Assembly: GCF_900104065.1 (NCBI RefSeq)
Contig: NZ_FNLC01000002.1
Span: 168,995 to 232,994, forward strand
Reading direction: 5' to 3'
From: Natronobacterium texcoconense
GTDB taxonomy: Archaea > Halobacteriota > Halobacteria > Halobacteriales > Natrialbaceae
Length of the DNA stretch: 64,000 nucleotides
Positions within the stretch are counted from its first letter, which is position 1, and each line of letters begins with the position of its first letter. Positions 23,409-32,742 of this stretch are shown piece after piece. The position numbers and the translations under genes are program-made. The notes below the pieces were generated by a model. The model made no database searches and was not told where the DNA came from. It saw only the letters and a program-made list of their open reading frames with translations.

Positions 23409-23750
23409 ATGATCGGAGCCTACACCGTCGGCAAGAAAGCGGTCACGTTCGGCTACAAGCGCTACGGCATTCCGGGAGCGGTCGCCTCGGGCGGCGTCGC
23501 ACTGGCGGGATACGTCGCCGTCCGACGGGCGCTGCGTTCGCGGACCGACGCGGACGACGCTACGCTCGAGTCGGCGATCGATGCTGATTCGATCACGTCG
23601 GCGGTTCGAAACGAGGGGCTCGAGGCGGTGACGAACACGGAGACGCTCGGCGATGCGATCGACGAGGACGAACTGGGGTCGGCGGTCGACGTCGAAGACC
23701 TCGGTTCGTCGATCGAAGACGCGGACGAGTTGTCGGAGTCCGAGGAGTAG
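23409..23750 (+). CDS. Small protein with N-terminal membrane helix and acidic tail
   Basis: A 113-residue protein. Residues ~20-40 (RYGIPGAVASGGVALAGYVAVRR) form one hydrophobic helix; the C-terminal 70 residues are acidic with a repeating pattern (LESAIDADSITSAV, LGDAIDEDELGSAVDVEDLG). It follows hemAT by 60 bp and could be co-transcribed. It ends back-to-back with purD: the two TAG stops meet in the palindrome GAGTAGCTACTC. No recognised domain. Confidence 0.7.
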   Translation: MIGAYTVGKKAVTFGYKRYGIPGAVASGGVALAGYVAVRRALRSRTDADDATLESAIDADSITSAVRNEGLEAVTNTETLGDAIDEDELGSAVDVEDLGSSIEDADELSESEE

Positions 23751-25043
23751 CTACTCGCCGCGAAGGTCGTTCACGTGGTCGATTCGCTGCTGGACGAGGT
23801 CGGGTTTCCCGATGTCGTGGCGGACGTGCAGCCCCTCGTCGCCGGCGACTGCGAGCGCGTCCTCGGCAATTTCCTCGGCGTCGGTGATCGAGTCTGCGAC
23901 GCCGACAACGGCGAACGCACGCGAGGTCGTCGTGTAGATGCCGTCGTCGCGTTCGTCCACACTGGCGTAGTAGAGCAGTGCATCCCCTGCACTCTCCTCG
24001 TCGACTTTCACTTTCGCGCCCGCGTCGGGATCCGTCGGATACCCCTCGGGGACGGCGTACTTGCAGACCGTCGCCTGGTCTGCGAACTCGAGTTCCGGGA
24101 TTGGTTCGCCGTCTCGAGCGGCGGTGAGCACGTCGAGAAAGTCCGTCTCGAGGACGGGCAGGGTGTTCATCGCCTCGGGATCGCCAAAGCGGGCGTTGAA
24201 CTCGACGACTTTCGGACCGTCGGCGGTGAGCATGAACTGGCCGTAGAGGATTCCTCGATAGTCCTCGAGGGCGTCGACGGTCGCCTCGATGATCGAGACG
24301 GCCTCCTCGTAGTCGTCTTCGGTCATGAATGGAAGCGCGGTCGTCGCGTCGGAGTAGCTCCCCATCCCGCCGGTGTTCGGTCCCTCGTCGCCCTCGTAGG
24401 CGCGCTTGTGGTCCTGGACCGCGGGTGCGGTCTCGAAGGTGTCGTTGGCGACGAACGCCTGAATCGTGAACTCCTCGCCGATCAGCCGTTCCTCGAGGAC
24501 GATCCGGTCGTAGTCGGACTCGCGGATGTACTCTTTGCCCTCCTCGGCGGTGACCTGGTCGCCGATGACCTTGACGCCCTTGCCGCCCGTGAGTCCGGCG
24601 GGCTTGATCGCCAGGTCGCCGTCGTACTCGTCGATGAACTCACACGCGGCGTCCATGTCGTCGAACGTCTCGAAGTCGGGACAGCCCGGCACGTCGTTCT
24701 TCTCCATGAACCGCCGCTGGAAGGCCTTGTCCGTCTCGATGCGGGCGTCTTCCTCCTTCGGGCCGAAGGCGTAGACGCCGGCGTCTTCGAGTTCGTCGGC
24801 GACGCCCGCCTCGAGCGGCGCTTCGGGGCCGATGACGGCGATGTCGGCGCTGATCTCTTCAGCGTACTCGAGGACTGCCTTGGGGTTGGTCGTCTCGAGC
24901 GTCTCGAACCCTTCGGCGATCCGGGCGATGCCGGGGTTGCGGTTGCCAGCGCAGGCGTAGAGGTCGGCGTCACTGTCCTCCAGTGCGCGTGCGATGGCGT
25001 GTTCGCGGCCACCGCCACCGATCAGGAGCACCGTCTCTGTCAT
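23751..25043 (-). CDS. purD: Phosphoribosylamine-glycine ligase
   Basis: A 430-residue GAR synthetase (ATP-grasp), which joins glycine to 5-phosphoribosylamine in de novo purine synthesis. The N-terminus TVLLIGGGGREHAIARAL binds the phosphoribosylamine; KPAGLTGGKGVKV and GPNTGGMGSYSDA are ATP-grasp and substrate loops; VVEFNARFGDPEAMNTLPVLE carries the metal ligands. The length is standard. Single gene, convergent with the small protein gene at 23409 with no base between the stop codons. Confidence 0.97.
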   Translation of the reverse strand: MTETVLLIGGGGREHAIARALEDSDADLYACAGNRNPGIARIAEGFETLETTNPKAVLEYAEEISADIAVIGPEAPLEAGVADELEDAGVYAFGPKEEDARIETDKAFQRRFMEKNDVPGCPDFETFDDMDAACEFIDEYDGDLAIKPAGLTGGKGVKVIGDQVTAEEGKEYIRESDYDRIVLEERLIGEEFTIQAFVANDTFETAPAVQDHKRAYEGDEGPNTGGMGSYSDATTALPFMTEDDYEEAVSIIEATVDALEDYRGILYGQFMLTADGPKVVEFNARFGDPEAMNTLPVLETDFLDVLTAARDGEPIPELEFADQATVCKYAVPEGYPTDPDAGAKVKVDEESAGDALLYYASVDERDDGIYTTTSRAFAVVGVADSITDAEEIAEDALAVAGDEGLHVRHDIGKPDLVQQRIDHVNDLRGE

Positions 25044-25144
25044 GGTCGATAGCGGGACGCACGTTGGTGTAAAGGTTATCCTTTATCGAGAGTGTGTTGT
25101 ACACGAACGTGGCTAAGTTCTGTGGGGTCGAGTCAACGAAACGA

Positions 25145-25154
25145 CTATACAAAA
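25145..25154 (+). promoter_or_regulatory. TATA box of the 25175 lipoprotein gene
   Basis: CTATACAAAA is centred about 26 nt before the ATG at 25175, giving a leaderless transcript. Confidence 0.6.
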
Positions 25155-25174
25155 CGCGGGTAACTGTTGTCGAT

Positions 25175-25999
25175 ATGAACCGCCGCCCGTTCCTCCAGAC
25201 GATCGCAACCGGCGGAGCCCTCCTTTCTGCTGGCTGCGTCGAATCGATCCCGTTCACGACGACGCGACTCGAGTCGGAGGACGTGTTCGAGGAGTACTGG
25301 TACGAGGAGACGGAACTGGTCGTCCAGTTCCGCGAAGACGTCGACGTCGAACGCGCAGTCCTGACCGACCTGGGGACCGACGAGGAGTACGAGACGACCG
25401 AACAGCCCGGCCCGACCGTTCGATTTCCGGTCGTGTTCCCGGAACGGCGGGAGACGTACCTCTCACAATCGTTGCGGGTCACAGCCGAAACGCCCGACGG
25501 AGAGGGTCGACTGGGGGTTGGAGGACCAGTCCACGCGTATGTAGACACGCTCGAACCCCTTCCGGACGGTCGGGCCCGCCTCGAGATCGAGAGTCAAACC
25601 GACGCGCCGTTGCTCGTCGGGTTCGTCGGTGTCTACGGCGACGTGCCGAACCCGACGGCCGACCCACAGAGTGATTCGTTCGATCCGTCGACGTTCGAGG
25701 CAGAGCCGGGGGTCGTCGGCGTCGGAGCGAACCGACCGCTGTCACCGTCCCGGACCGATCTCGTCGTTCCGCCGGGAGAGACGCGGGCCTTCGAGACGAC
25801 CTACGCACCCTTCGCGTTCTCGGATAGCACGGCCTCGAGCGCCTGTGACGGCGAGGAACGTCGGGGGAAGGTCGCGGTCGTCCACGGCTCCGGCGGGAGC
25901 GCGGCATACGACTTCACGTACCGCCTCGAGGGGGAATCGGCGGCGCTCGAGGACGGACTCGAGGCCAGCGTGTGCGACGAAATCCAAGGCGGGCGGTGA
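25175..25999 (+). CDS. Secreted lipoprotein, unknown function
   Basis: A 274-residue lipoprotein. The N-terminus has two arginines (NRRPFLQTIATGG) and a lipobox SAGC, so export probably uses the Tat route and the mature protein is lipid-anchored at Cys24. The mature part is beta-rich and contains WYEETELVVQF and a Pro-rich segment (VPNPTADPQSD). Two cysteines near the C-terminus (SSACDGEE and SVCDEI) could form a disulfide. The start is ATG at 25175; the longer frame upstream lacks the signal at its N-terminus. No known domain. Confidence 0.8.
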   Translation: MNRRPFLQTIATGGALLSAGCVESIPFTTTRLESEDVFEEYWYEETELVVQFREDVDVERAVLTDLGTDEEYETTEQPGPTVRFPVVFPERRETYLSQSLRVTAETPDGEGRLGVGGPVHAYVDTLEPLPDGRARLEIESQTDAPLLVGFVGVYGDVPNPTADPQSDSFDPSTFEAEPGVVGVGANRPLSPSRTDLVVPPGETRAFETTYAPFAFSDSTASSACDGEERRGKVAVVHGSGGSAAYDFTYRLEGESAALEDGLEASVCDEIQGGR

Positions 26000-26075
26000 T
26001 CGGACTGCGATCGCGGGTCTCCCACGACTCGCTTGACCGGTCGTTTCAAGGGACCTGCGTCTGTACCGGATCGGT

Positions 26076-28109
26076 ATGTCCCCTGACACCCCTCCACAGA
26101 CGAGGCGCGAGAACACCAGCTACGAGCGACACGGCGATATCGTGGAGGATCCGTACCGCTGGCTCGAGAAGGGCGGCGAGGACGTCGACGAGTTCGTCGA
26201 CCGACAGAACGAGTACGCCGACGCCTACCTCGAGTCGCTCGAGGTTCGAGAACGGCTCCACCCGCAGTTCGAATCGCTCGCCCGAACGACCGATTACGGC
26301 TCGATCACGCCCGCGCTGACCGGCTACTTCCAGGAGGTCGAAACCGCCGACGACGACCAGCACGTCCTCTCCTTCCGCGAATCGCTCGAGGACGACCGCG
26401 AGGCGCTCGTCGATCCCAACGAGTTCAGCGAGGACGCCACGAAGTCGATGGGCTGGTGGACCGTCTCACCGGAGGGCGAGCGACTCGCCTACGGCGTCGA
26501 CGAGGGCGGCGACGAACTGTACGACGTGACCGTCGTCGAAGTTCCGTCGGGCGACGTCCTCGAGGAGCTACCCGCCCTCGGCCGCGCGAACGCCGGGATG
26601 TTCGCGTGGACACCGGACGGCTTCTACTACGGCCGTACCGGTCTCGAGGGCGAGGCCCAACTCGAGACGGAGATTTGCTATCACGAGCACGGTGACGACA
26701 TCAACGAGGACGCGCTGGTGTACGAAGTCGACGATCCGGCGACGTGGCCGATGCTCACGACAGACCGTGACGGCAAGCACCTGCTGGTCGCGCTCGTGGC
26801 GGGCTGGGAGCGAAGCGACCTCTACTACGCCGATGTCGGCGAGACCGAACTGACGCCGGTGATCGCCGACGCCGAACACTTCTACATGCCGCTGATCCAC
26901 GGCGACACGGCGTACGTCCGAACCGATCTCGATGCCCCATACTATCGCTTCCTCGAGATCGACCTCTCCGGAGACGTCGGCGAAGTCGAACCTGCCGACC
27001 TGCCCGAGGTCGTCCCGGAACGCGAGGGGATCGTGAAGGGGGCGACGATCGCCGACGATCGTCTGCTCGTCCAGTACGAACGCGCGGCCGTCTCCGAACT
27101 CGAAGTGTTCGACCTCGACGGCGATCACCTGCGATCGATCGAGTTACCGGGAATGGGAACGGTAACCGGATTGAACGGCAACCCTGACACGCCCGAGGCC
27201 TTCTTCGGGTACCAGTCGTTCGACCACCCGCCGGCGGTGTTTCGATACGATCTCGAGTCGGACGCCTCCGAAGAACTGGATCGTCCCGATATCTCCCTCG
27301 GGTTCGATCTAACTGTCGACCAAGTCCGCTACGAGTCGGCCGACGGCACCGAGATTCCGATGTTCGTCGTCCACCGTGCCGACCTCGAGCGCGACGGCGA
27401 CAACCCCGCGTTGCTGTACGGCTACGGTGGCTTCGAGAACAGCGAGACGCCGGAATTCCAGAAATTCGGTCGCGAGTTCCTCCGCTCGGGGGGCGTCTAC
27501 GCGAAGGCGAACCTCCGTGGCGGTGGCGAGTTCGGCAAAGAGTGGCACGAGGCTGCCCGCGGTCCGGACAAACAGAACACGTTCGACGATATGATCGCCG
27601 CCGCGGAGTACCTGATCGACGAGGGGTACACCTCGAGTGAACGGCTGGCGATCTGGGGTCGCTCGAACGGCGGGCTAACGGTCGGCGCGGTGATGACGCA
27701 ACGACCCGACCTGCTGGCTGCGGTCTGCTGTCACGTCCCGCTGCTCGACATGCTCCGGTTCCACACGTTCCTTCTCGGGGCGTCCTGGACGAGTGAGTAC
27801 GGCTCCCCCGACGATCTCGAGGCCTACGAGTGGATTCGAGAGTATTCGCCATACCACAACGTCTCGGAGCGCGAGTATCCCGCCGTCTTCTTCGAGACCG
27901 CCGAGGACGACACGCGGGTCCACCCGGTTCACGCCTGGAAGATGGCCGCCCGCATGCAGGCGGTCGCCGACGGTGGTCCGTTCCTCTGCAAGACGAATCG
28001 CGACACCGGCCACGGCACCGGCAAACCGACGTGGATGATCGTCGAGGAGCAACTCGACACCTGGTCGTTCCTCTTCGACCAGCTCGCGGTCGAGTACGTC
28101 CGACCGTAG
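26076..28109 (+). CDS. Prolyl oligopeptidase family serine peptidase (S9A-like)
   Basis: A 677-residue S9 peptidase. The N-terminal beta-propeller region is followed by an alpha/beta hydrolase domain. The catalytic triad is Ser530 in WGRSNGGLTVG, Asp611 or Asp612 in FETAEDDTRVHPVHAWKM, and His646 in DTGHGTGKPTW. LLYGYGGFENSETPEF is the oxyanion/S9A signature. It should cleave short peptides after proline (or a similar residue) in the cytoplasm, since no signal peptide is present. The start at 26076 gives SPDTPPQTRRENTSYERHG, with DPYRWLE, a family block, soon after. Confidence 0.95.
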   Translation: MSPDTPPQTRRENTSYERHGDIVEDPYRWLEKGGEDVDEFVDRQNEYADAYLESLEVRERLHPQFESLARTTDYGSITPALTGYFQEVETADDDQHVLSFRESLEDDREALVDPNEFSEDATKSMGWWTVSPEGERLAYGVDEGGDELYDVTVVEVPSGDVLEELPALGRANAGMFAWTPDGFYYGRTGLEGEAQLETEICYHEHGDDINEDALVYEVDDPATWPMLTTDRDGKHLLVALVAGWERSDLYYADVGETELTPVIADAEHFYMPLIHGDTAYVRTDLDAPYYRFLEIDLSGDVGEVEPADLPEVVPEREGIVKGATIADDRLLVQYERAAVSELEVFDLDGDHLRSIELPGMGTVTGLNGNPDTPEAFFGYQSFDHPPAVFRYDLESDASEELDRPDISLGFDLTVDQVRYESADGTEIPMFVVHRADLERDGDNPALLYGYGGFENSETPEFQKFGREFLRSGGVYAKANLRGGGEFGKEWHEAARGPDKQNTFDDMIAAAEYLIDEGYTSSERLAIWGRSNGGLTVGAVMTQRPDLLAAVCCHVPLLDMLRFHTFLLGASWTSEYGSPDDLEAYEWIREYSPYHNVSEREYPAVFFETAEDDTRVHPVHAWKMAARMQAVADGGPFLCKTNRDTGHGTGKPTWMIVEEQLDTWSFLFDQLAVEYVRP

Positions 28110-28155
28110 TTCGTTCCGGAACTGCTAAAGAACGAGCCGACGAATGGGCGTGACG

Positions 28156-29184
28156 ATGCGACAGTACCTCGAGTTAGTCGACAGCGCACTCTCCGGGGGC
28201 ACCTACAAGCCCAACCGGACCGGCGTCGATACGATCTCGTCGTTCAGCGAACACTACGAGGTAGACCTCCAGGAGGGGTATCCGCTCCTGACGACGAAGC
28301 AGATGGACGGCTACCGCTGGAACTCCATGCTCCACGAGGTCTGCTGGTATCTCTCGGGCGAGGAGCACATCCGGGACCTCCGCGAGGAGACGAAGATCTG
28401 GGACGCGTGGGCCGACGAGGAGGGGCGTCTCGACACCGCCTACGGCCGGTTCTGGCGACGATACCCCGTTCCCGATCAGGAAGCGCAACTCGAGGGCGAG
28501 TCCTGGCCGGACGACGCCCACCGGTGGGTCACCGTCGAGGAGGGCAACGACGGTGGGACGCGACGCACGTTCGACCAGCTACAATACGTGGTCGACACGC
28601 TCTCGGATTCGCCGAACTCGCGACGACTGGTCGTCAACGCCTGGCATCCCGCGAACGCCGCGGTGTCGACGCTGCCGCCCTGTCACTACAGCTTCGTCTT
28701 CAACGTTCAGGGCGACCGGCTGAACTGCCACCTCACGCAGCGGTCGGGTGACATCGCCCTCGGGGTGCCGTTCAATATCGCTGCGTACGCGCTCCTGACG
28801 AAGGTCGTCGCCCAGCAGACCGGCTTCGAACCGGGCACGTTCGCCCACACGGTCGTCGACGCCCACGTCTACTGCGGCCGCGGCGACCGCGGCGAGTGGT
28901 ACGCCGACAACCTCGAGGCCCTGCAGTCTCGACTGGCCGACGTCGAGGACCGCGGGGAGTACCTCTCGATCAAGGAGTGGCTCGAGTCCGAAGCCCCCGC
29001 CGAGGCCGAGGGCGACGAACGGCTGGACCACGTTCCCGGCCTGCTCGAGCAGCTCTCGCGGGAACCGCTCGAGCGCCCGACGCTCGAGGTCGCCGACGCC
29101 TCGATCGACGACCTGACCTACGAGGACGTCTCGTTGCAGCAGTACGAGTCCCACGACGGGATTCAGTTCTCGGTGGCCGAATGA
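28156..29184 (+). CDS. thyA: Thymidylate synthase
   Basis: A 342-residue ThyA, which methylates dUMP to dTMP using methylene-tetrahydrofolate. PNRTGVDT (dUMP phosphate Arg), LHEVCWYLSG, and the nucleophile Cys176 in TLPPCHYSFVFNVQGDRL are present; HLTQRSGDIALGVPFNIA and DAHVYC complete the site. An acidic insertion around residues 107-138 lengthens it relative to E. coli ThyA. The start could be ATG 28156 (MRQYLELVDSAL) or ATG 28144. The stop overlaps the folA start (ATGA), so dTMP formation and dihydrofolate recycling are translationally coupled. Confidence 0.97.
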   Translation: MRQYLELVDSALSGGTYKPNRTGVDTISSFSEHYEVDLQEGYPLLTTKQMDGYRWNSMLHEVCWYLSGEEHIRDLREETKIWDAWADEEGRLDTAYGRFWRRYPVPDQEAQLEGESWPDDAHRWVTVEEGNDGGTRRTFDQLQYVVDTLSDSPNSRRLVVNAWHPANAAVSTLPPCHYSFVFNVQGDRLNCHLTQRSGDIALGVPFNIAAYALLTKVVAQQTGFEPGTFAHTVVDAHVYCGRGDRGEWYADNLEALQSRLADVEDRGEYLSIKEWLESEAPAEAEGDERLDHVPGLLEQLSREPLERPTLEVADASIDDLTYEDVSLQQYESHDGIQFSVAE

Positions 29185-29708
29185 CTGCGGCGTCGCTCGA
29201 GACCGACCTCGAACTCGTCGGGATCGCAGCGGTCGCCGACAACGGCGTCATCGGTGTCGACGGCGAGATGCCCTGGCACCTCCCCGAGGACCTGCAGCAC
29301 TTCAAGGAGACGACGATGGATCATCCCGTCATCATGGGGCGAGTGACCTACGAGGGAATTCTCGAGGCGCTCGGCGAACCCCTTCCCGGTCGGACGACGA
29401 TCGTGTTGACGAGCCAAGACCTCGAGACGCCGGAAAACGCCGTCGTCGCGAACGATCTCGGGGAGACCCTCGAGAAAGCCGAAACTGCTGCAGTCGAACG
29501 ACACGGCACGAATCGCGCGTTCGTCGCGGGCGGCGGAACGGTCTACGAGGCGTTTCTCCCGACGCTCGATCGACTGATTCTCACCGAAGTCCACGACGAA
29601 CCGGACGGGGACACCACCTTCCCCGAGTGGGATCGAGACGCGTTCCAGGAAGTCGACCGCGACGAGCGCGACGGGTTCGCGTTCGTCGAGTACGTTCGCC
29701 GCGACTGA
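29181..29708 (+). CDS. folA: Dihydrofolate reductase
   Basis: A 175-residue DHFR, reducing the dihydrofolate made by thymidylate synthase back to tetrahydrofolate with NADPH. Conserved features are IAAVADNGVIGVDGEMPWHLPEDLQHFKETT (substrate loop), VIMGRVTYE, and VAGGGTVYEAFLPTLDRLILTEV. The ATG at 29181 overlaps the thyA stop by four bases. An N-terminal extension of about ten residues precedes the usual start. Confidence 0.97.
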   Translation: MTAASLETDLELVGIAAVADNGVIGVDGEMPWHLPEDLQHFKETTMDHPVIMGRVTYEGILEALGEPLPGRTTIVLTSQDLETPENAVVANDLGETLEKAETAAVERHGTNRAFVAGGGTVYEAFLPTLDRLILTEVHDEPDGDTTFPEWDRDAFQEVDRDERDGFAFVEYVRRD

Positions 29709-29967
29709 TCGAAACCGACTCGGTCGCCGCCAATACGGACCGCTGTAAGTCATCGCCGGAGCGACCGAGAGGGGGTCGTACCGGGAACGGTACAGTACTC
29801 CGTCTGCTTTTCCTTCACACGGTTCGTTCTCGAGCCCTGACCGGGCCTCTCTCGCTCTCCTCCACCCCTCATATAAAACCGTGTATTTCCCGCCAAATAT
29901 TGGGTTGTTATAGTCTCTACTAACGATTCTCGAGGGTTTGAAATACCTTGCCTACCCAGAACGGGGT

Positions 29968-32733
29968 ATGGCAACTGATGAGTTCTCGGAGGCGATCCGG
30001 GAGTTCGAACACGACGGCGAGACGTACAAGATGGCCGACCTCACGGTTCTCGAGGAGGAAGGGCTCTGTGACCTCGAGAAACTGCCCGTGAGCATCCGGG
30101 TTCTGCTCGAGTCGGTGCTCCGAAACGCGGCGACAGAGGGCGAGACTGTCGACGCGGACGCGGTCCGCGCTGCGGCGTCCTGGGAACCGGACGTTCCGGA
30201 CGCCGAAGTACCGTTTACGGTGTCGCGGGTCGTCCTGCAGGACCTGACCGGCGTCCCTGCGGTCGTCGACCTCGCGGCGCTTCGCTCCGCGGCCGACCGC
30301 AAGGGCGTCGACCCGACGGTCGTCGAACCCGAAGTCCCCTGTGACCTCGTGATCGACCACAGCGTGCAGGTCGACCACTTCGGCAGCGCGGACGCCTACG
30401 AGAAGAACGTCGAGATCGAGTACGAACGCAACGAAGAGCGATACCGCGCGATCAAGTGGGCACAGCAGGCGTTCGACGAGTTCAACGTCGTCCCACCGGG
30501 AACGGGAATCGTCCACCAGGTCAACCTGGAACACCTCGGACGGGTCGTCCACGAACGCGAGGAGGGCGGCGACCAGTGGCTCTACCCCGACACGCTCGTC
30601 GGCACGGACAGCCACACTCCGATGATCGGCGGCATCGGCGTCGTCGGCTGGGGTGTCGGTGGTATCGAGGCCGAGGCCGCGTTGCTCGGCCAGCCGATCA
30701 ACATGTCGCTGCCGGAAGTCGTCGGCGTCCGTCTGACGGGCGAACTCCCCGAGGGGGCGACAGCGACGGACCTCGTGCTCCACATCACTGAGAAACTCCG
30801 CGAAGTCGGCGTCGTCGACAAGTTCGTCGAGTTCTTCGGCCCCGGCGTCTCCCAGCTTTCGGTTGCGGACCGTGCGACCATCTCGAACATGGCCCCCGAA
30901 CAGGGGTCGACGATCAGCATGTTCCCCGTCGACGAGAAGACCCTCGAGTACCTCGAGTTGACGGGTCGCGACGAGGACCACGTCGAACTCGTCCGCGAGT
31001 ATCTCGAGGCACAGGGGCTGTTCGGCGAGCAGGACCCCGAGTTCACCGAGGTCGTCGAGTTCGACCTCGGCGACGTCGAGCCGAGCCTCGCCGGTCACAA
31101 GAAGCCTCACTCGCGCATCCCGATGGGCGACCTGGACGAACACTTCCCCGCGTTGCTCCAGGAGGAGGGCGTCCTCGGTGCCGGCGGTGAGCCCGCAATC
31201 GGTGACGGCGGTGCCGCAGCCGACGACTCGAGCGCCGCCGGACCCGGGCTCGCTCTCGACGAGAAAGTTCCCGTCGAACTCGAGGACGGTACGGAGATCG
31301 AAATCGGTCACGGCGACGTCCTCGTCAGTGCGATCACGTCCTGTACGAACACCTCGAATCCGTCCGTGATGGTCGCCGCCGGCCTGCTCGCACGCAACGC
31401 TGCCGAGGCCGGCCTCGAGGTGCCCGACTACGTCAAGACCAGCCTCGCACCCGGAAGCCGGGTCGTCACGGAGTACTTAGAGCGTGCGGACCTGCTCGAG
31501 GATCTGGAGGAACTGGGCTATCACGTCGTCGGCTACGGCTGTACGACCTGTATCGGGAACGCCGGCCCGCTACCGGACCCGGTCGAGGAAGCCATCGACG
31601 AACACGACCTCTGGACGACGAGCGTCCTCTCCGGAAACCGTAACTTCGAGGCGCGTATCCACCCGAAGATCAAGGCCAACTACCTCGCCAGCCCGCCGCT
31701 GGTCGTCGCCTACGGTCTCGCCGGCAAGATGGACATCGACCTCGAAGAGGAGCCGATCGGTACGAACGCCGAGGGCGAGGAGGTCTACCTCGAGGACGTC
31801 TGGCCCGATCCGGAGGAAGTCCGCGAGACGATCCACGACAGCGTCTCGCCCGATATGTTCGAGGAGAAGTACGCCTCGGTCTACGAGGGTGACGACCGCT
31901 GGGAAGCCCTCGACGCGCCCGAAGGCGAAGTCTACGACTGGGATCCCGAGTCGACCTACATCCGCGAGCCGCCGTTCTTCCAGGACTTCCCGCTCGAGGA
32001 GCCCGGCGTCGACAACGTCTCCGACGCCCGTAGCCTGCTCATGCTCGGCGACACCGTCACGACCGACCACATCAGTCCCGCTGGACCGTTCGGCGAGGAT
32101 CTGCCCGCCGGCCAGTGGCTCAAAGAGCGCGGCGTCGAACCCTACGAGTTCAACACCTACGGCTCGCGACGCGGGAACCACGAGGTCATGATGCGGGGTA
32201 CCTTCGCCAACGTCCGTATCGAGAACCAGCTACTCGACGGGAAGGAAGGTGGGTACACTATCCACCACCCGACCGACGAGGAGACGACCGTCTTCGAGGC
32301 CTCCGAACGCTACCGCGACGAGGACACGCCGCTGGTCGTCATGGCCGGCGAGGAACTGGGCACCGGCTCGAGCCGCGACTGGGCTGCGAAAGGAACCGAC
32401 CTGCTCGGTATCCGCGCGACCATCGGCAAGAGCTACGAGCGCATCTACCGCGACAACCTCATCGGTATGGGCGTCCTGCCCCTGCAGTTCGAAGACGGCG
32501 AGGGCTGGGAGGAACTCGGCCTCGACGGATCCGAGTACTTCCAGATCGACGGACTCGAGGACGGCCTCGAACCAAACGCCGAACTCGAGGTCACTGCCGA
32601 ATCCGACGACGGCGAAGTGACCGAGTTTACGGTGACGGCACAGGTCGATACGCCGATGGCCGTCGAGTACGTCGAAAACGGCGGCGTGCTTCACCTCGTG
32701 CTCCGGCGCCTGCTCGAGGAAGAACTGAACTGA
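29968..32733 (+). CDS. acnA: Aconitate hydratase
   Basis: A 921-residue aconitase of the AcnA/IRP type, isomerising citrate and isocitrate in the TCA cycle. The 4Fe-4S ligands are Cys459 in ITSCTNTSNPS and Cys525/Cys528 in YGCTTCIGN. GTDSHTPMIGGIGVVGWGVGG and GAGPGTGSSRDWAAKG-like blocks (here EELGTGSSRDWAAKGTDLLG) form the active site, and the C-terminal swivel domain carries the TTDHISPAG motif. The start is ATG at 29968 (MATDEFSEAIREFE). It stands alone, with an AT-rich promoter region upstream, and is convergent with the histidine kinase gene. Confidence 0.97.
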   Translation: MATDEFSEAIREFEHDGETYKMADLTVLEEEGLCDLEKLPVSIRVLLESVLRNAATEGETVDADAVRAAASWEPDVPDAEVPFTVSRVVLQDLTGVPAVVDLAALRSAADRKGVDPTVVEPEVPCDLVIDHSVQVDHFGSADAYEKNVEIEYERNEERYRAIKWAQQAFDEFNVVPPGTGIVHQVNLEHLGRVVHEREEGGDQWLYPDTLVGTDSHTPMIGGIGVVGWGVGGIEAEAALLGQPINMSLPEVVGVRLTGELPEGATATDLVLHITEKLREVGVVDKFVEFFGPGVSQLSVADRATISNMAPEQGSTISMFPVDEKTLEYLELTGRDEDHVELVREYLEAQGLFGEQDPEFTEVVEFDLGDVEPSLAGHKKPHSRIPMGDLDEHFPALLQEEGVLGAGGEPAIGDGGAAADDSSAAGPGLALDEKVPVELEDGTEIEIGHGDVLVSAITSCTNTSNPSVMVAAGLLARNAAEAGLEVPDYVKTSLAPGSRVVTEYLERADLLEDLEELGYHVVGYGCTTCIGNAGPLPDPVEEAIDEHDLWTTSVLSGNRNFEARIHPKIKANYLASPPLVVAYGLAGKMDIDLEEEPIGTNAEGEEVYLEDVWPDPEEVRETIHDSVSPDMFEEKYASVYEGDDRWEALDAPEGEVYDWDPESTYIREPPFFQDFPLEEPGVDNVSDARSLLMLGDTVTTDHISPAGPFGEDLPAGQWLKERGVEPYEFNTYGSRRGNHEVMMRGTFANVRIENQLLDGKEGGYTIHHPTDEETTVFEASERYRDEDTPLVVMAGEELGTGSSRDWAAKGTDLLGIRATIGKSYERIYRDNLIGMGVLPLQFEDGEGWEELGLDGSEYFQIDGLEDGLEPNAELEVTAESDDGEVTEFTVTAQVDTPMAVEYVENGGVLHLVLRRLLEEELN

Positions 32734-32742
32734 ACAGACCGC

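Noticed and set aside
29920-31311. 463-codon minus-strand frame opposite aconitase
   Set aside because: Antisense frame maintained by codon bias; the plus strand carries a complete aconitase with cluster cysteines.
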